From positions 62,001 through 126,000 of the forward strand of contig JADKAW010000047.1 of assembly GCA_016719055.1 (NCBI GenBank): DNA of 64,000 bases, read 5' to 3'. The notes under the pieces were generated by a model. The model was not told the origin of the DNA. It was given only the letters and a program-made list of their open reading frames with translations, and made no database searches. The translations under genes were made by a program, and so were the position numbers. How positions within the stretch are numbered: position 1 is the first letter of the stretch; every line of letters begins with the position of its first letter. This DNA comes from Candidatus Rhodoferax mariagerensis (GTDB taxonomy: Bacteria > Pseudomonadota > Gammaproteobacteria > Burkholderiales > Burkholderiaceae_C). This document shows positions 8,024 to 17,153 of the stretch, piece after piece.

Positions 8024-9654
8024 CTGGAGGCTCCCTTGCGACGACGGGTGATGATGCGGACCAGGCCATGCACGGCACCGGCGCCAATGGAGCCAGCGAT
8101 GGCCAGGCCACCGAGCAGGTCAACCCAACCGTTGCGGTCACGCCCGGGCATGTAAATGTCGGTGATGGCAGCCAGGCGACCATCTTCGGCACGGGTATGG
8201 CAGTCCTGGCAGGGCACGGCTTTCTCTTTGGGTGCCACCATGTGGGTGGTGAACCAGTTCATGCGGGTCTCGATGAAACCGAACTTGCCGCTGTAGGGCA
8301 GACCGGCGTAGTCCATGCCCGCCTTGATCGACTTCTCGTAGTCGTAGTGTTTCCACAACGCAGTGTCGTCATCGCCCCAGACGTGGTTGACCACCAGGGT
8401 TTTGTTGACGGTGTCGTAGGGCTGCTTGCCGTGCATGACCTTGAACGGCCAGATACGGGCGTTGGGGTCTTTGGCCGAGCCTTCTACGCGGTTGAGTTCC
8501 AGCACCTGGGTGTCGTCGATCTTGTCGGTGATCGTCACCTGGTTGACCACGCCGTTGTACCACTTGTACTCGGGGCGCACGTTCTCGCCGTATTTGAAGT
8601 CGCCCTTGGCGGCGGAATACTTCAAGTGGCCGTGGTCGTCCTTGATGAACAGCGGTTTGCCGTCGGCATCGCGCTTGCCCACGGTCGACCAGTCCCACAG
8701 CATTTTGGTGGCAATGCCGCCACGCGCAAACTCGGGGATGTGGCAGGTCTGGCACGCCACCTTGTTGGCGTGGTTGTTGATCTTTGCCTCTTTGTGCGGC
8801 GCCTGGCTGTGGCAGGACTCGCAGGTGGCGCGGTTGTGGTCGTCCTTGGGCAGGTCAAAACCATGCTTGTCCTTGGCGGTGACCGCGTAGCGGCTGCCCG
8901 AGGGCTGGTGCGCGTTGAAGGTATGGCAATCGGCGCAGACCATGTTGGCGCCGTCCTTGGCCATGTGCACGTCGAGGTCGCGCGGCGGGCTCTTGAGCGA
9001 CGAATCGAGGTCGCCGTGCTTGACGGCGTCGCCACCACCACCGCTGAAGTGGCAGGCACCGCAGTTTTCGCGCCCCGGTTTGCCCACATGCTGGGCGATC
9101 TTGGTCAGGTCAGGTGCCTTGAAAAGTTTTTTGCCTGGTGGGCCTTCCTGCGGTTCAAACTCGCGGTCGGCGTACAACGGGTGCCCGGCATCCGTGCCAA
9201 ACTTCTTGTAGGTGCCGGTGTTGTCGTGGCAGACCAGGCAGTCGACGTTGCTTTGCTCGGTGAAGTCAAAACTCTTGTCTTTCCAGCCATAACCTGCATG
9301 GCAGCTGGTGCAGCGCGGCTCGTTGGACAGTGGTGAGCCGCAAAAATTGTTGGCGGCCCATTTTTTGCCCAGGGTCTTGTTGGTGGTGGGGTTGACCGCC
9401 TCCCAGGTCCAGTGGACACTTTTCATCACCTGATGGCTGGCCATGTTGTGGCAGGACAGGCAGGCTTTGGTGACCTCCGGGCCAGTTTTGAAAGGGCCTT
9501 TCAGGGCCTCCAGCAGGCTGTGATCGGTGGTCGATTGGGAAGCGGGTTTGGTTGCCGTTGCCGCCGACACAGTCAAAGGTGTTTGGGTGGCCTGAGCCCA
9601 TAACGACAATGCCAGCAAGCCCAGACTGACAAGTCTTCTAACTGATTTTTTCAT
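8020..9654 (-). CDS. otr: Octaheme c-type cytochrome, tetrathionate reductase family (Otr)
   Basis: I use ATG at 9654, which gives an immediate signal peptide (KK...LGLLALSLWAQA); an earlier in-frame start at 9690 adds 12 residues with no signal character. Eight CxxCH motifs occur in order: CLSCH, CTSCH, CLVCH, CGACH, CADCH, CESCH, CQTCH and CQDCH. This matches Shewanella-type Otr, whose catalytic heme has a lysine ligand; I did not assign that lysine. A C-terminal hydrophobic helix followed by basic residues suggests a membrane anchor. Characterised Otr reduces tetrathionate and also nitrite and hydroxylamine in vitro, so the physiological substrate is uncertain. It is co-transcribed with the cytochrome b gene that overlaps its stop. 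Confidence 0.92.
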   Translation of the reverse strand: MKKSVRRLVSLGLLALSLWAQATQTPLTVSAATATKPASQSTTDHSLLEALKGPFKTGPEVTKACLSCHNMASHQVMKSVHWTWEAVNPTTNKTLGKKWAANNFCGSPLSNEPRCTSCHAGYGWKDKSFDFTEQSNVDCLVCHDNTGTYKKFGTDAGHPLYADREFEPQEGPPGKKLFKAPDLTKIAQHVGKPGRENCGACHFSGGGGDAVKHGDLDSSLKSPPRDLDVHMAKDGANMVCADCHTFNAHQPSGSRYAVTAKDKHGFDLPKDDHNRATCESCHSQAPHKEAKINNHANKVACQTCHIPEFARGGIATKMLWDWSTVGKRDADGKPLFIKDDHGHLKYSAAKGDFKYGENVRPEYKWYNGVVNQVTITDKIDDTQVLELNRVEGSAKDPNARIWPFKVMHGKQPYDTVNKTLVVNHVWGDDDTALWKHYDYEKSIKAGMDYAGLPYSGKFGFIETRMNWFTTHMVAPKEKAVPCQDCHTRAEDGRLAAITDIYMPGRDRNGWVDLLGGLAIAGSIGAGAVHGLVRIITRRRKGASR

Positions 9655-9837
9655 GGAGTCTCTGTCTCTTGTGCAGCCGGGTGAGACCACCTGATTCGCT
9701 CACCACTTGCCAGCGGCGGATGATAAGAGTCGGACCTGATTTGGGGCGTGATTTAAATCAACGCCACCAGGCTATCTTTTTTTTGGCACACAAACCTTGC
9801 CCGGCGCAAATCAAATGGTCCGTAGCCCACCAGGGAG

Positions 9838-10140
9838 TCAACACCGAGCGGTGACTTGGTCAGAAATTGCCAGCATTTCCGCACGTGTGTGCGGGTGATG
9901 GGCATTGAGCTTGAACACGGCGACCGTCCTGACCGGTGCATCAGCCTGTGATTTGGTGTCCAGCACTTGCGACACCTCCGCGCCACCTCGACTGGCCACT
10001 TAAGTCGCACTTTGCGCCAGTTGATTGGCCTTGCTAGCGTTTGCGGCATTCAAGTTCACATTGGCACCCAGCGACTCCATCGAGGCTGTGGTGTCTGGCA
10101 GGGAATGCGCAATGATGTCCTTTGCCGTTGATCAGCCAGT
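9838..10140 (-). pseudogene. Remnant of a methyl-accepting chemotaxis protein
   Basis: On the minus strand this stretch reads DTTASMESLGANVNLNAANA and then SKANQLAQSAT, a stop (TAA), VASRGGAEVSQVLDT, then a tail-like segment and a stop. The spacing and residues match the start of the cytoplasmic signalling domain of chemoreceptors (ETAASMEEL..N..NA..A.QLA.SA..VA.RGG..V..V). The central hairpin-tip sequence is missing, so a deletion appears to have fused the domain's start to the receptor's C-terminal tail. It is a decayed fragment and not expected to function. It abuts the end of ispF. Confidence 0.7.
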
Positions 10141-10143
10141 TTC

Positions 10144-10626
10144 TTACAAGGTCTTGAACAACAGCACAATTGCCCGTGCTTCCATGGCTTGCCCGAGCCC
10201 GACTGGCCCCATTTTTTCTGCAGATTTGGCCTTGACGTTGACCTGGTCCGTTTCCAGGCCCAGCGTTTGGGCGATCTTTGCACGCATCGCCGGGATAAAT
10301 GGCATCAGCTTGGGCGCCTGGGCGACGATGGTGCTGTCGATATTGCCAATCTCATAACCCAGGGCGCACACCCGGCGGGCCGCCTCGGCCAGCAGCACGG
10401 CAGAATCCACGCCCTTGAACCGGGCGTCGGTGTCAGGAAAATGAGTGCCAATATCGCCCAGCGCCGCCGCGCCCAGCAGTGCATCCGTAATGGCGTGCAA
10501 CAGTGCGTCAGCGTCAGAGTGGCCCAGCAAGCCCAGATGAAACGGCACCTCCACCCCGCCCAGCACCAGCTTGCGCCCGGCCACCAGGGCATGAATGTCC
10601 CAACCCTCACCGATTCTGAAATTCAT
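10144..10626 (-). CDS. ispF: 2-C-methyl-D-erythritol 2,4-cyclodiphosphate synthase
   Basis: 160 residues, the usual IspF length. The N-terminal motif GEGWDIHAL gives the metal ligands D10 and H12; GHSDADALLHAITDALLGA carries the next ligand and substrate-binding loop, and the C-terminal KAKSAEKMGPVG segment is the conserved nucleotide-binding loop. It forms the cyclodiphosphate in the MEP isoprenoid pathway. Its ATG overlaps the stop of ispD, the standard ispDF pairing, so the two are co-translated. Confidence 0.97.
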   Translation of the reverse strand: MNFRIGEGWDIHALVAGRKLVLGGVEVPFHLGLLGHSDADALLHAITDALLGAAALGDIGTHFPDTDARFKGVDSAVLLAEAARRVCALGYEIGNIDSTIVAQAPKLMPFIPAMRAKIAQTLGLETDQVNVKAKSAEKMGPVGLGQAMEARAIVLLFKTL

Positions 10627-11372
10627 ACACCAAGCTCCGTCAGGCGGCTTTGCAGCACCGCTCGTGCCAGCTCAAAGTCTTGCGCATAAGTCACCTTGAA
10701 GTTTTGCGCACTTCCGGCCACCAGCTTCGGGCTCAGCCCCATAGCCTCAATGGCGCTGGACTCGTCGGTCACCGCGTCGCCTGCCAGTTCCAGCGCTTCG
10801 AGCAGGCTGCCAATGCGAAACATCTGCGGCGTCTGCGCCAGCCACTTGTCGCCGCGCGGCAAGGTGCCAGTCACCCGCCCGCCATGCGCTGCCTTGAGCG
10901 TGTCGGGCAGCGGCAGGGCCAGCAGTCCACCGACCTCATCCATCAGGCAGGCGTCGAGCAACTGATTGATTTGCGCCGGGGTGATCAGGCAGCGCGCGGC
11001 ATCATGCACCAGCACCCAGTCGTGTGCCACCGCGCCCTCGGCCAGCAACGCACTTAAGCCATTAAATACGCTTACAGCCCTTGTGGAACCTCCGCAAGAT
11101 GCTATTAAAAATGAAGCGTTTTCAAGGTATGGCGTTTGAAAAAACTGGTCATCAGAAGACACCACGACCAAGGTTTGATCAATGCGCGACACCTCGGCAA
11201 AGGCCGCCAGGGTGTGCATCACCATGGGTTTTCCCAGCATCACCTGGTATTGCTTGGGGCCGGCCGCGCCCGCGCGTGAGCCGGTACCCGCACAAGGAAT
11301 AAGTGCCCAGCAGCGGGGAGTTGCCGTGGGTTTGAGAGCGATGTCGTGCAGTTCAGTCATGGTGTGAGGCAC
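10623..11372 (-). CDS. ispD: 2-C-methyl-D-erythritol 4-phosphate cytidylyltransferase
   Basis: 249 residues. The glycine-rich CTP loop is IPCAGTGSRAGAAGPKQY, VHDAARC is the metal/substrate motif, and CGGSTRA is conserved. It transfers CMP to MEP in isoprenoid synthesis. Two ATGs are possible (11372 and 11360). The coding region includes a copy of the AGCCC-N19-NGCTA repeat at 11076-11104, which encodes part of the segment before CGGSTRA. The gene is divergent from mfd with a 66-bp intergenic region that must hold both promoters. Confidence 0.96.
   Translation of the reverse strand: MPHTMTELHDIALKPTATPRCWALIPCAGTGSRAGAAGPKQYQVMLGKPMVMHTLAAFAEVSRIDQTLVVVSSDDQFFQTPYLENASFLIASCGGSTRAVSVFNGLSALLAEGAVAHDWVLVHDAARCLITPAQINQLLDACLMDEVGGLLALPLPDTLKAAHGGRVTGTLPRGDKWLAQTPQMFRIGSLLEALELAGDAVTDESSAIEAMGLSPKLVAGSAQNFKVTYAQDFELARAVLQSRLTELGV
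11076..11104 (+). repeat. AGCCC-N19-NGCTA repeat, copy 1 (inside ispD)
   Basis: AGCCC at 11076-11080, 19 bases, then TGCTA at 11100-11104. The spacing equals the other seven copies. The interior CTTGTGG and CCGCAAG can pair as a small hairpin. It lies in the ispD coding sequence without breaking the frame. Confidence 0.5.
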
Positions 11373-11438
11373 ATTCTAGAATCAAGCCCTTTGCATCCTG
11401 GCAAACCCTAAGCAGGGTAAGACCACCTGCCGCCCCTC

Positions 11439-14400
11439 ATGGACCTCCCCAAACTCTCCGTTGGCAAGCGCTACACCTTGCCACGCCCCGCAGGCAGCGC
11501 CGATGCCTTGCTTTTGGCACAATTGGCGCTGCGCGACAAAGCGCAGGGCAAAGTCACCGCCATCGTCACTGCAGACGCGCCTGACGCCCAGCGGCTCATC
11601 GACGAAATGGCGTTTTTTGCACCCGACTTGCGCTGTGTGCTGTTCCCCGATTGGGAGACCCTGCCCTACGACACGTTTTCGCCGCACCAGGACCTGATCA
11701 GCGAGCGCCTGGCCACCTTGTGGCGCATCAGTCAGCATGACCGCGGCACCGGAGCCGACGTGGTGCTGGTGCCCGCCACCACCGCGCTGTACCGGCTGGC
11801 ACCGCCCAGTTTTCTGGCCGGTACCACCTTTCATTTCAAGGTTAAGCAGCGCCTCAACGAGGCCAAGCTCAAGGCGCAGCTGACATTGGCGGGCTACAGC
11901 CATGTGACGCAAGTGGTCAGCCCGGGCGAATACGCCGTGCGCGGCGGACTGATCGACCTGTTTCCAATGGGAAGCCCGGTGCCCTACCGAGTAGACTTGT
12001 TTGACGACGAAATCGACAGTATCCGCACCTTCGATCCTGATAGCCAGCGCAGCCTGTACCCGGTGCCTGAAGTGCGGCTGCTGCCCGGGCGCGAGTTTCC
12101 GATGGATGACGAGGCACGCGCGCGTTTTCGCCATCGCTGGCGTGAGCTGCTCGAAGGCGACCCAACGCGTAGCCGCATCTACAAAGACATGGGCCATGGC
12201 GTGGCCATGGCGGGCATTGAGTATTACCTGCCGCTGTTTTTTGAAGCCACGGCCACGGTGTTTGATTACCTGGGCGAGGCCGCCACCGTGGTGTTACACG
12301 GCGATCTGGAGCCAGCTTTTGCCCACTTCTGGCAGGACACCCGCGAGCGCCATCGGCTGCTGCAAGGCGACCCGGAGCGCCCGGTGTTGCCGCCCGACGC
12401 ACTGTTTTTAAGCGCCGAGCAGTTTTATGCGCAGGTCAAACCGCATGCGCAACTGGCGCTGCGGCCAGCACCGACACAGATGGAGGTCTTTGCTGAATTT
12501 GCAGCATTGCCAGCACTGACCGTGGTGCGCGGAGCTGAAGACCCGCTGCTCAGCCTCAAGCAGCACATCCGCAACACCCATCAACGGGTGTTGGTGCTGG
12601 CTGAGAGTGATGGCCGACGCGCCAGTTTGCTCGACTTTTTACACAGCAGCGCGTTTGATCCGCCTGCGTTTGACTCCTTGCAAAAGTTTCTGACCAGCAG
12701 CGAAAAGATTGGCATCGCTACCAGCAGCCTGGCCACCGGTTTTAGCTGGCTGGAAACCGGTGTTGACTTTGTCACCGAAACCGAGCTGTTTGCCGCCAGC
12801 CCGACCACCCGTCGGCGCAAAAAACAGGAGCAGATCAGCGACGTTGAGGCACTGATCAAGGACCTCAGCGAGCTCAAGGTGGGTGACCCGGTGGTGCACA
12901 GCGCCCACGGCATTGGCCGCTACCGGGGCCTGATCAACCTCGACCTGGGTAACAAGCTGCCCAATGGCGAGCCTGAAATCCAGGAGTTTTTGCACCTGGA
13001 ATACGCCGACAAGGCCACGCTGTATGTGCCAGTGAGCCAGTTGCAGCTGATCAGCCGCTACACCGGTGTCAGCCCGGACGAAGCGCCGCTGCACAAGCTC
13101 GGCAGCGGCCAGTGGGACAAAGCCAAACGCAAGGCCGCCGAGCAGGTGCGCGACAGCGCCGCCGAGTTGCTCAACATCTACGCGCGCCGTGCGGCACGCG
13201 CCGGCCACGCCTTCCGCTACAGCCCCAACGACTACGAGACCTTTGCCAATGACTTTGGCTTTGAAGAAACTGCCGACCAGACAGCCGCCATCCACGCGGT
13301 GATTCAAGACATGATCAGCCCGCGCCCGATGGACCGGCTGATTTGTGGTGATGTGGGCTTTGGCAAAACCGAGGTGGCTCTGCGCGCCGCCTTTATTGCC
13401 ATCACCGGGGGCAAACAGGTCGCCTTTTTAGCACCAACCACCTTGCTGGCCGAGCAGCATTTCCAGACGCTGGTGGACCGGTTTGCCAAATGGCCGGTGA
13501 TAGTAGCCGAAATGAGCCGCTTTCGCTCTGGCAAGGAAATCACCGCTGCGCTCAAGGGCGTGGCAGATGGCACCATCGACATTGTGGTTGGCACCCATAA
13601 GCTGCTATCCGAATCGACCAAGTTCAAGGACTTGGGGCTACTCATCATCGATGAGGAACACCGCTTTGGTGTGCGCCACAAAGAGCAGATGAAAGCGCTG
13701 CGTGCCGAGGTCGATGTGCTCACTTTGACCGCCACACCCATTCCGCGCACGCTGGGCATGGCGCTCGAAGGGCTGCGCGATCTGAGTGTGATCGCCACCG
13801 CCCCGCAGCGACGTCTGGCCATCAAGACCTTTGTGCGCACCGAGGGCAATGGCGTGATCCGCGAAGCCGTGCTGCGCGAACTCAAACGCGGCGGACAGGT
13901 GTACTTTTTGCACAACGAGGTCGAGACCATTGAGAACCGCCGCGCAAAACTGGAAGAACTGTTACCCGAGGCGCGTATTGCCGTGGCGCACGGCCAGATG
14001 CCCGAGCGACAACTGGAGTCGGTGATGCGCGACTTTGTCGCCCAGCGCAGCAATGTGCTGCTGTGCTCGACCATCATCGAAACCGGCATTGACGTGCCTA
14101 CCGCCAACACCATCGTGATGAGCCGCGCCGACAAGTTTGGCCTGGCGCAGTTGCACCAGTTGCGCGGGCGTGTTGGCCGCAGCCACCACCAGGCCTATGC
14201 CTACCTGATGGTGCCGGATCTGGAAGGGCTGACCAAACAGGCCACGCTGCGGCTGGACGCGATTCAGGCCATGGAAGAACTCGGCAGCGGCTTTTATTTG
14301 GCCATGCACGACCTGGAAATTCGTGGTGCCGGGGAGGTGCTGGGTGAAAACCAGAGCGGCAACATGCTCGAAGTGGGCTTTCAGCTCTACAACGAGATGC

Positions 14401-14942
14401 TGAGCGAGGCGGTGCGTTGCCTGAAAGCTGGCATTGAGCCCGATTTACTCAACCCCATGAATGTGGCGACTGACATTAACTTACACGCCCCGGCGCTGTT
14501 GCCTGATGACTTTTGTGGCGATGTGCACCTGCGCCTGAGTTTTTACAAGAAGCTAGCCACCGCCAAAACCGTCAATCAAATTGACGCGCTGATGGAAGAG
14601 ATCATCGACCGCTTTGGCAAGCTGCCCGCGCAGGCGCAGACGCTGATCGACGTGCACCGGCTGCGATGCTTAAGTCAGCCCTACGGCGTGACCAAGGTGG
14701 ACGCCGCGCCTGGCGTGATCACCATCACCTTTAAGAAAGACCCGCCAGTTGATGCGATGAAGATCATCGCGCTGATCCAGAAAAACAAACACATTAAGCT
14801 CGCAGGCAATGAAAAATTGCGCATTGAGTGTGCCCTGCCATTGCCACAAGACCGGGCGAAGACGGTGCGTGATTTGCTCAAAAACCTGGGGCAACCGGGG
14901 CTGACCACGGCAGTGACCACGACAACTGGCTCATCAACCTAG
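11439..14942 (+). CDS. mfd: Transcription-repair coupling factor
   Basis: 1167 residues, a normal Mfd length. The N-terminal third resembles UvrB (damage-recognition surface). The RNA polymerase interaction domain follows, with the segment GDPVVHSAHGIGRYRG near 483-500. The RecG-like motor has Walker A GDVGFGKTEVA near 637 and DEEHRFGV near 735. The C-terminal TRCF domain closes the protein. Mfd removes stalled RNA polymerase and recruits UvrA. The stop codon TAG lies inside the left arm of an inverted-repeat element (14936-15055), so the last residues (SST) come from that element or its insertion site. Confidence 0.97.
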   Translation: MDLPKLSVGKRYTLPRPAGSADALLLAQLALRDKAQGKVTAIVTADAPDAQRLIDEMAFFAPDLRCVLFPDWETLPYDTFSPHQDLISERLATLWRISQHDRGTGADVVLVPATTALYRLAPPSFLAGTTFHFKVKQRLNEAKLKAQLTLAGYSHVTQVVSPGEYAVRGGLIDLFPMGSPVPYRVDLFDDEIDSIRTFDPDSQRSLYPVPEVRLLPGREFPMDDEARARFRHRWRELLEGDPTRSRIYKDMGHGVAMAGIEYYLPLFFEATATVFDYLGEAATVVLHGDLEPAFAHFWQDTRERHRLLQGDPERPVLPPDALFLSAEQFYAQVKPHAQLALRPAPTQMEVFAEFAALPALTVVRGAEDPLLSLKQHIRNTHQRVLVLAESDGRRASLLDFLHSSAFDPPAFDSLQKFLTSSEKIGIATSSLATGFSWLETGVDFVTETELFAASPTTRRRKKQEQISDVEALIKDLSELKVGDPVVHSAHGIGRYRGLINLDLGNKLPNGEPEIQEFLHLEYADKATLYVPVSQLQLISRYTGVSPDEAPLHKLGSGQWDKAKRKAAEQVRDSAAELLNIYARRAARAGHAFRYSPNDYETFANDFGFEETADQTAAIHAVIQDMISPRPMDRLICGDVGFGKTEVALRAAFIAITGGKQVAFLAPTTLLAEQHFQTLVDRFAKWPVIVAEMSRFRSGKEITAALKGVADGTIDIVVGTHKLLSESTKFKDLGLLIIDEEHRFGVRHKEQMKALRAEVDVLTLTATPIPRTLGMALEGLRDLSVIATAPQRRLAIKTFVRTEGNGVIREAVLRELKRGGQVYFLHNEVETIENRRAKLEELLPEARIAVAHGQMPERQLESVMRDFVAQRSNVLLCSTIIETGIDVPTANTIVMSRADKFGLAQLHQLRGRVGRSHHQAYAYLMVPDLEGLTKQATLRLDAIQAMEELGSGFYLAMHDLEIRGAGEVLGENQSGNMLEVGFQLYNEMLSEAVRCLKAGIEPDLLNPMNVATDINLHAPALLPDDFCGDVHLRLSFYKKLATAKTVNQIDALMEEIIDRFGKLPAQAQTLIDVHRLRCLSQPYGVTKVDAAPGVITITFKKDPPVDAMKIIALIQKNKHIKLAGNEKLRIECALPLPQDRAKTVRDLLKNLGQPGLTTAVTTTTGSST

Positions 14943-15055
14943 GGGGCTGTCGGACTTAGGGCGTCGAAAGCGTTCTCGCAGAGCGGCGAAGCCAAAAATG
15001 GACCGCTGAGGTCGATTTGCAGCCGACGATCCTAAGTCCGACAGGCTCCTAGGTT
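14936..15055. repeat. 120-bp element with about 31-bp terminal inverted repeats at the mfd stop
   Basis: The left arm 14936-14966 and right arm 15024-15055 are inverted copies with few mismatches; both contain CTGTCGGACTTAGG (or its complement) and end in AACCTAGG. Between them are 57 bp. The size and ends suggest a miniature inverted-repeat transposable element or a large terminator-like hairpin. It supplies the mfd stop codon. No clear target duplication is seen. Confidence 0.65.
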
Positions 15056-15327
15056 CCCGTCGTCTTCAATTGACCGCTTGTGTTCTTCAGTGAGCGCGCT
15101 ACGCACCTGAGGTCCAAGCACAACCTACAACCTGCATTGCCACCCAGTCGCCTGAAAACACATTGGCTCCTGCCCGTCAAGAATAGGCCTGCGGGTGCCA
15201 ATTCCGGTCACTAGAATTGGTCACCCTATCTCGGTTGGCCAAAATGCCTTCTGGCCCTGATGTCTTAAGCACTGCAAGCTATGAATAGCATCGTATTGAT
15301 CGAACCACCACATCTACTGGAGACCCC
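15056..15327. other. Non-coding stretch upstream of the monooxygenase-like gene
   Basis: About 270 bases between the inverted-repeat element and the next gene. No credible coding frame, RNA gene or repeat was seen. It presumably holds the promoter of the 15328 gene. Confidence 0.4.
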
Positions 15328-15642
15328 ATGATCCTCGAACTTGCAGATTTTTCCATCCATCCCGACCAGAATGCAGCGTTTGAAGAAGCCATCCAGCGCG
15401 GCCTGGCAACCGTGCTTGTCAACGCCAAAGGCTTTGAAGGCTTCAAGGTCAACCGCTGCATTGAAAACCCGCAACGCTATATCCTGCAAGTTTTCTGGAC
15501 CACACTTGAAAACCACACGGTGGACTTTCGCGAATCACCCGCGTTTGTGGCCTGGCGCGCCATCGTCGGGCCTTTTTTTGCGGCGGCACCGGTGGTACAG
15601 CACTTTGACCTGGTGGCCAAATCCGAGTCACTGAAGGGCTGA
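15328..15642 (+). CDS. Antibiotic biosynthesis monooxygenase (ABM)-domain protein
   Basis: 104 residues that fit one ABM ferredoxin-like fold: an initial strand MILELADFSI, a helix with AFEEAIQRG, a GFEGFKVNRC strand, and YILQVFWTTLENHTVDFRES, which carries the W..L..H..DFR pattern common in this family. Members are small dimeric enzymes (heme-degrading or quinol monooxygenases) or stress proteins; the substrate cannot be told. The gene ends 4 bp before the FAH-family gene, so they are likely co-transcribed. Confidence 0.8.
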   Translation: MILELADFSIHPDQNAAFEEAIQRGLATVLVNAKGFEGFKVNRCIENPQRYILQVFWTTLENHTVDFRESPAFVAWRAIVGPFFAAAPVVQHFDLVAKSESLKG

Positions 15643-15645
15643 GCG

Positions 15646-16341
15646 ATGGACTATTGTTTTGCACCCGCGCCCACAGTGTCTGTGCCCGTGGTCGGGCAGT
15701 CAGCCGAGTTTCCGGTGCACCGTATTTACTGTGTTGCCCGCAACTTTGAAGACCACGCTCGGGAGATGGGCCAAAGCGACCGTGAGCCACCTTTTTTCTT
15801 CATGAAACCGGCCGATGCGGTGGTGGTGGTGCCCGCCGGCGAAGCGGTCACCCTGCCCTACCCCAGCCTAACGCACAACCTGCACCACGAAATTGAACTG
15901 GTGGTGGCCATCGGTAAGGGCGGCTCCAACATCGCCGTGGAACACGCCGCCGAGCACATTTTTGGCTACGCCGTGGGTCTGGACATGACCCGGCGCGACC
16001 TGCAAAACGACATGAAAAAGCAGGGCCGCCCCTGGTGTATTGGCAAGGGCTTTGACCATTCGGCACCGATTGGCCCGATCACAACCACGCAGCATGTGCC
16101 TGACATCCAGCAGGCCACCCTCTGCCTGCAGGTCAATGGCACGGTTCGCCAGCAAAGCCAGATCAGCCAGCTGATCTGGAATGTGGCTGAGACCATAACG
16201 CAGATCTCCGCCGCTTGGGCGTTGCAGCCTGGCGATCTGATCTACACCGGCACGCCTGCCGGTGTCGGTGCCGTCGTGGCGGGTGACACACTGGCTGGCA
16301 GCATCGACGGGCTGACGCCCATCGCGCTCACGGTGGGTTAG
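15646..16341 (+). CDS. Fumarylacetoacetate hydrolase-family protein
   Basis: 231 residues, the size of the short FAH-domain enzymes. Visible features are the start CVARNFEDHAREMG, FFFMKPADAV, the metal-binding HHEIELVVAIG, GYAVGLDMTRRDLQ and GDLIYTGTPAGVG. The family includes fumarylpyruvate hydrolases and oxaloacetate decarboxylase/acylpyruvases acting on 2,4-diketo acids. The closest match by eye is the fumarylpyruvate/acylpyruvate type, but the substrate is not determined. It forms a pair with the ABM gene just upstream. Confidence 0.9.
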   Translation: MDYCFAPAPTVSVPVVGQSAEFPVHRIYCVARNFEDHAREMGQSDREPPFFFMKPADAVVVVPAGEAVTLPYPSLTHNLHHEIELVVAIGKGGSNIAVEHAAEHIFGYAVGLDMTRRDLQNDMKKQGRPWCIGKGFDHSAPIGPITTTQHVPDIQQATLCLQVNGTVRQQSQISQLIWNVAETITQISAAWALQPGDLIYTGTPAGVGAVVAGDTLAGSIDGLTPIALTVG

Positions 16342-16438
16342 TCAGGCAACACCTTGCGCCGAAGGCGTCTTGTCTGTCAGAGCGGCCATTTTGCACTGTG
16401 GCAGGCACGCTGTCTGGGTTTCAAATTACACTGCAATC

Positions 16439-16984
16439 ATGCAACGCCCGCCTTCCAAACACTGCAGAAACTGCGGCACCACCGTGGTCCGGCGGGTGCC
16501 CGACGACGGCGACACCCGGGTGCGTGGCGTCTGCCCCAATTGCAAGACCGTTCACTATGACAACCCGCTCAACGTGGTGGGCACCATTCCTTACCTGGGT
16601 GAGCGGGTTTTGCTGTGCAAGCGCAACATTGAGCCGCGTTTTGGCAAATGGACGCTTCCTGCCGGTTTTATGGAGCTCGATGAAACCGTGGCCGAAGGTG
16701 CAGCGCGCGAAACGGTCGAAGAAGCCGGTGCGCAGTTTGAAATGGGCGACTTTTTTTCGCTGGTCAACATTGCCCGGGTGGGCCAGGTCCACATGTTTTA
16801 CCGCGCCCGGCTGCTGAGCGACCAGTTTGACCCCGGCCACGAAACCACAGAAGCCCGCCTGTTTTACGAGCACGAGATTCCGTGGGACGAGATTGCCTTC
16901 AGGACCGTGGGCGAAACCCTGAAACGTTATTTTGCCGACCGCCGCGACGGTCAGTTTTCGATTCATGTCTTTGATATCACCTGA
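16439..16984 (+). CDS. Zinc-ribbon NUDIX hydrolase
   Basis: I use ATG at 16439; a longer frame from 16370 adds non-conserved sequence. The N-terminus is a zinc ribbon (C-x2-C near residues 8-11 and C-x2-C near 30-33), as in the Nudix_N_2 family. The NUDIX box is intact: GFMELDETVAEGAARETVEE followed by AG. The protein should hydrolyse a nucleoside diphosphate derivative such as ADP-ribose, FAD or NADH; the ribbon is shared with several such enzymes, so the substrate is open. Confidence 0.88.
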   Translation: MQRPPSKHCRNCGTTVVRRVPDDGDTRVRGVCPNCKTVHYDNPLNVVGTIPYLGERVLLCKRNIEPRFGKWTLPAGFMELDETVAEGAARETVEEAGAQFEMGDFFSLVNIARVGQVHMFYRARLLSDQFDPGHETTEARLFYEHEIPWDEIAFRTVGETLKRYFADRRDGQFSIHVFDIT

Positions 16985-17109
16985 CCAGCAAGCCACACTG
17001 GTGCTGTGGTGTTACCGTGGCGGCCATTTTTTTGTGACCAGTGTGCTCGACGACCCGGCCTGGCTGGCGCTGATGTTTTGTTAGTATTTTTTTGGTCTTT
17101 TTCGCCTCC

Positions 17110-17138
17110 AGCCCAATCATCATCTGCGCTGGCAGCTA
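17110..17138 (+). repeat. AGCCC-N19-NGCTA repeat, copy 2
   Basis: AGCCC at 17110 and AGCTA at 17134 are separated by exactly 19 bases. The flanking CCAGC/GCTGG can pair. It lies in the short gap before the DnaQ/GIY-YIG gene, whose ATG is 16 bp downstream. Confidence 0.6.
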
Positions 17139-17153
17139 TTATTTTTAATCACC

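Noticed and set aside
7966..9336. 456-codon plus-strand open frame
   Set aside because: It is antisense to the octaheme cytochrome gene, whose eight heme motifs and signal peptide are clear; GC-rich DNA gives long shadow frames.
16965..17084. 39-codon frame overlapping the NUDIX gene end
   Set aside because: Starts inside the NUDIX gene, lacks a ribosome site and matches nothing I know.
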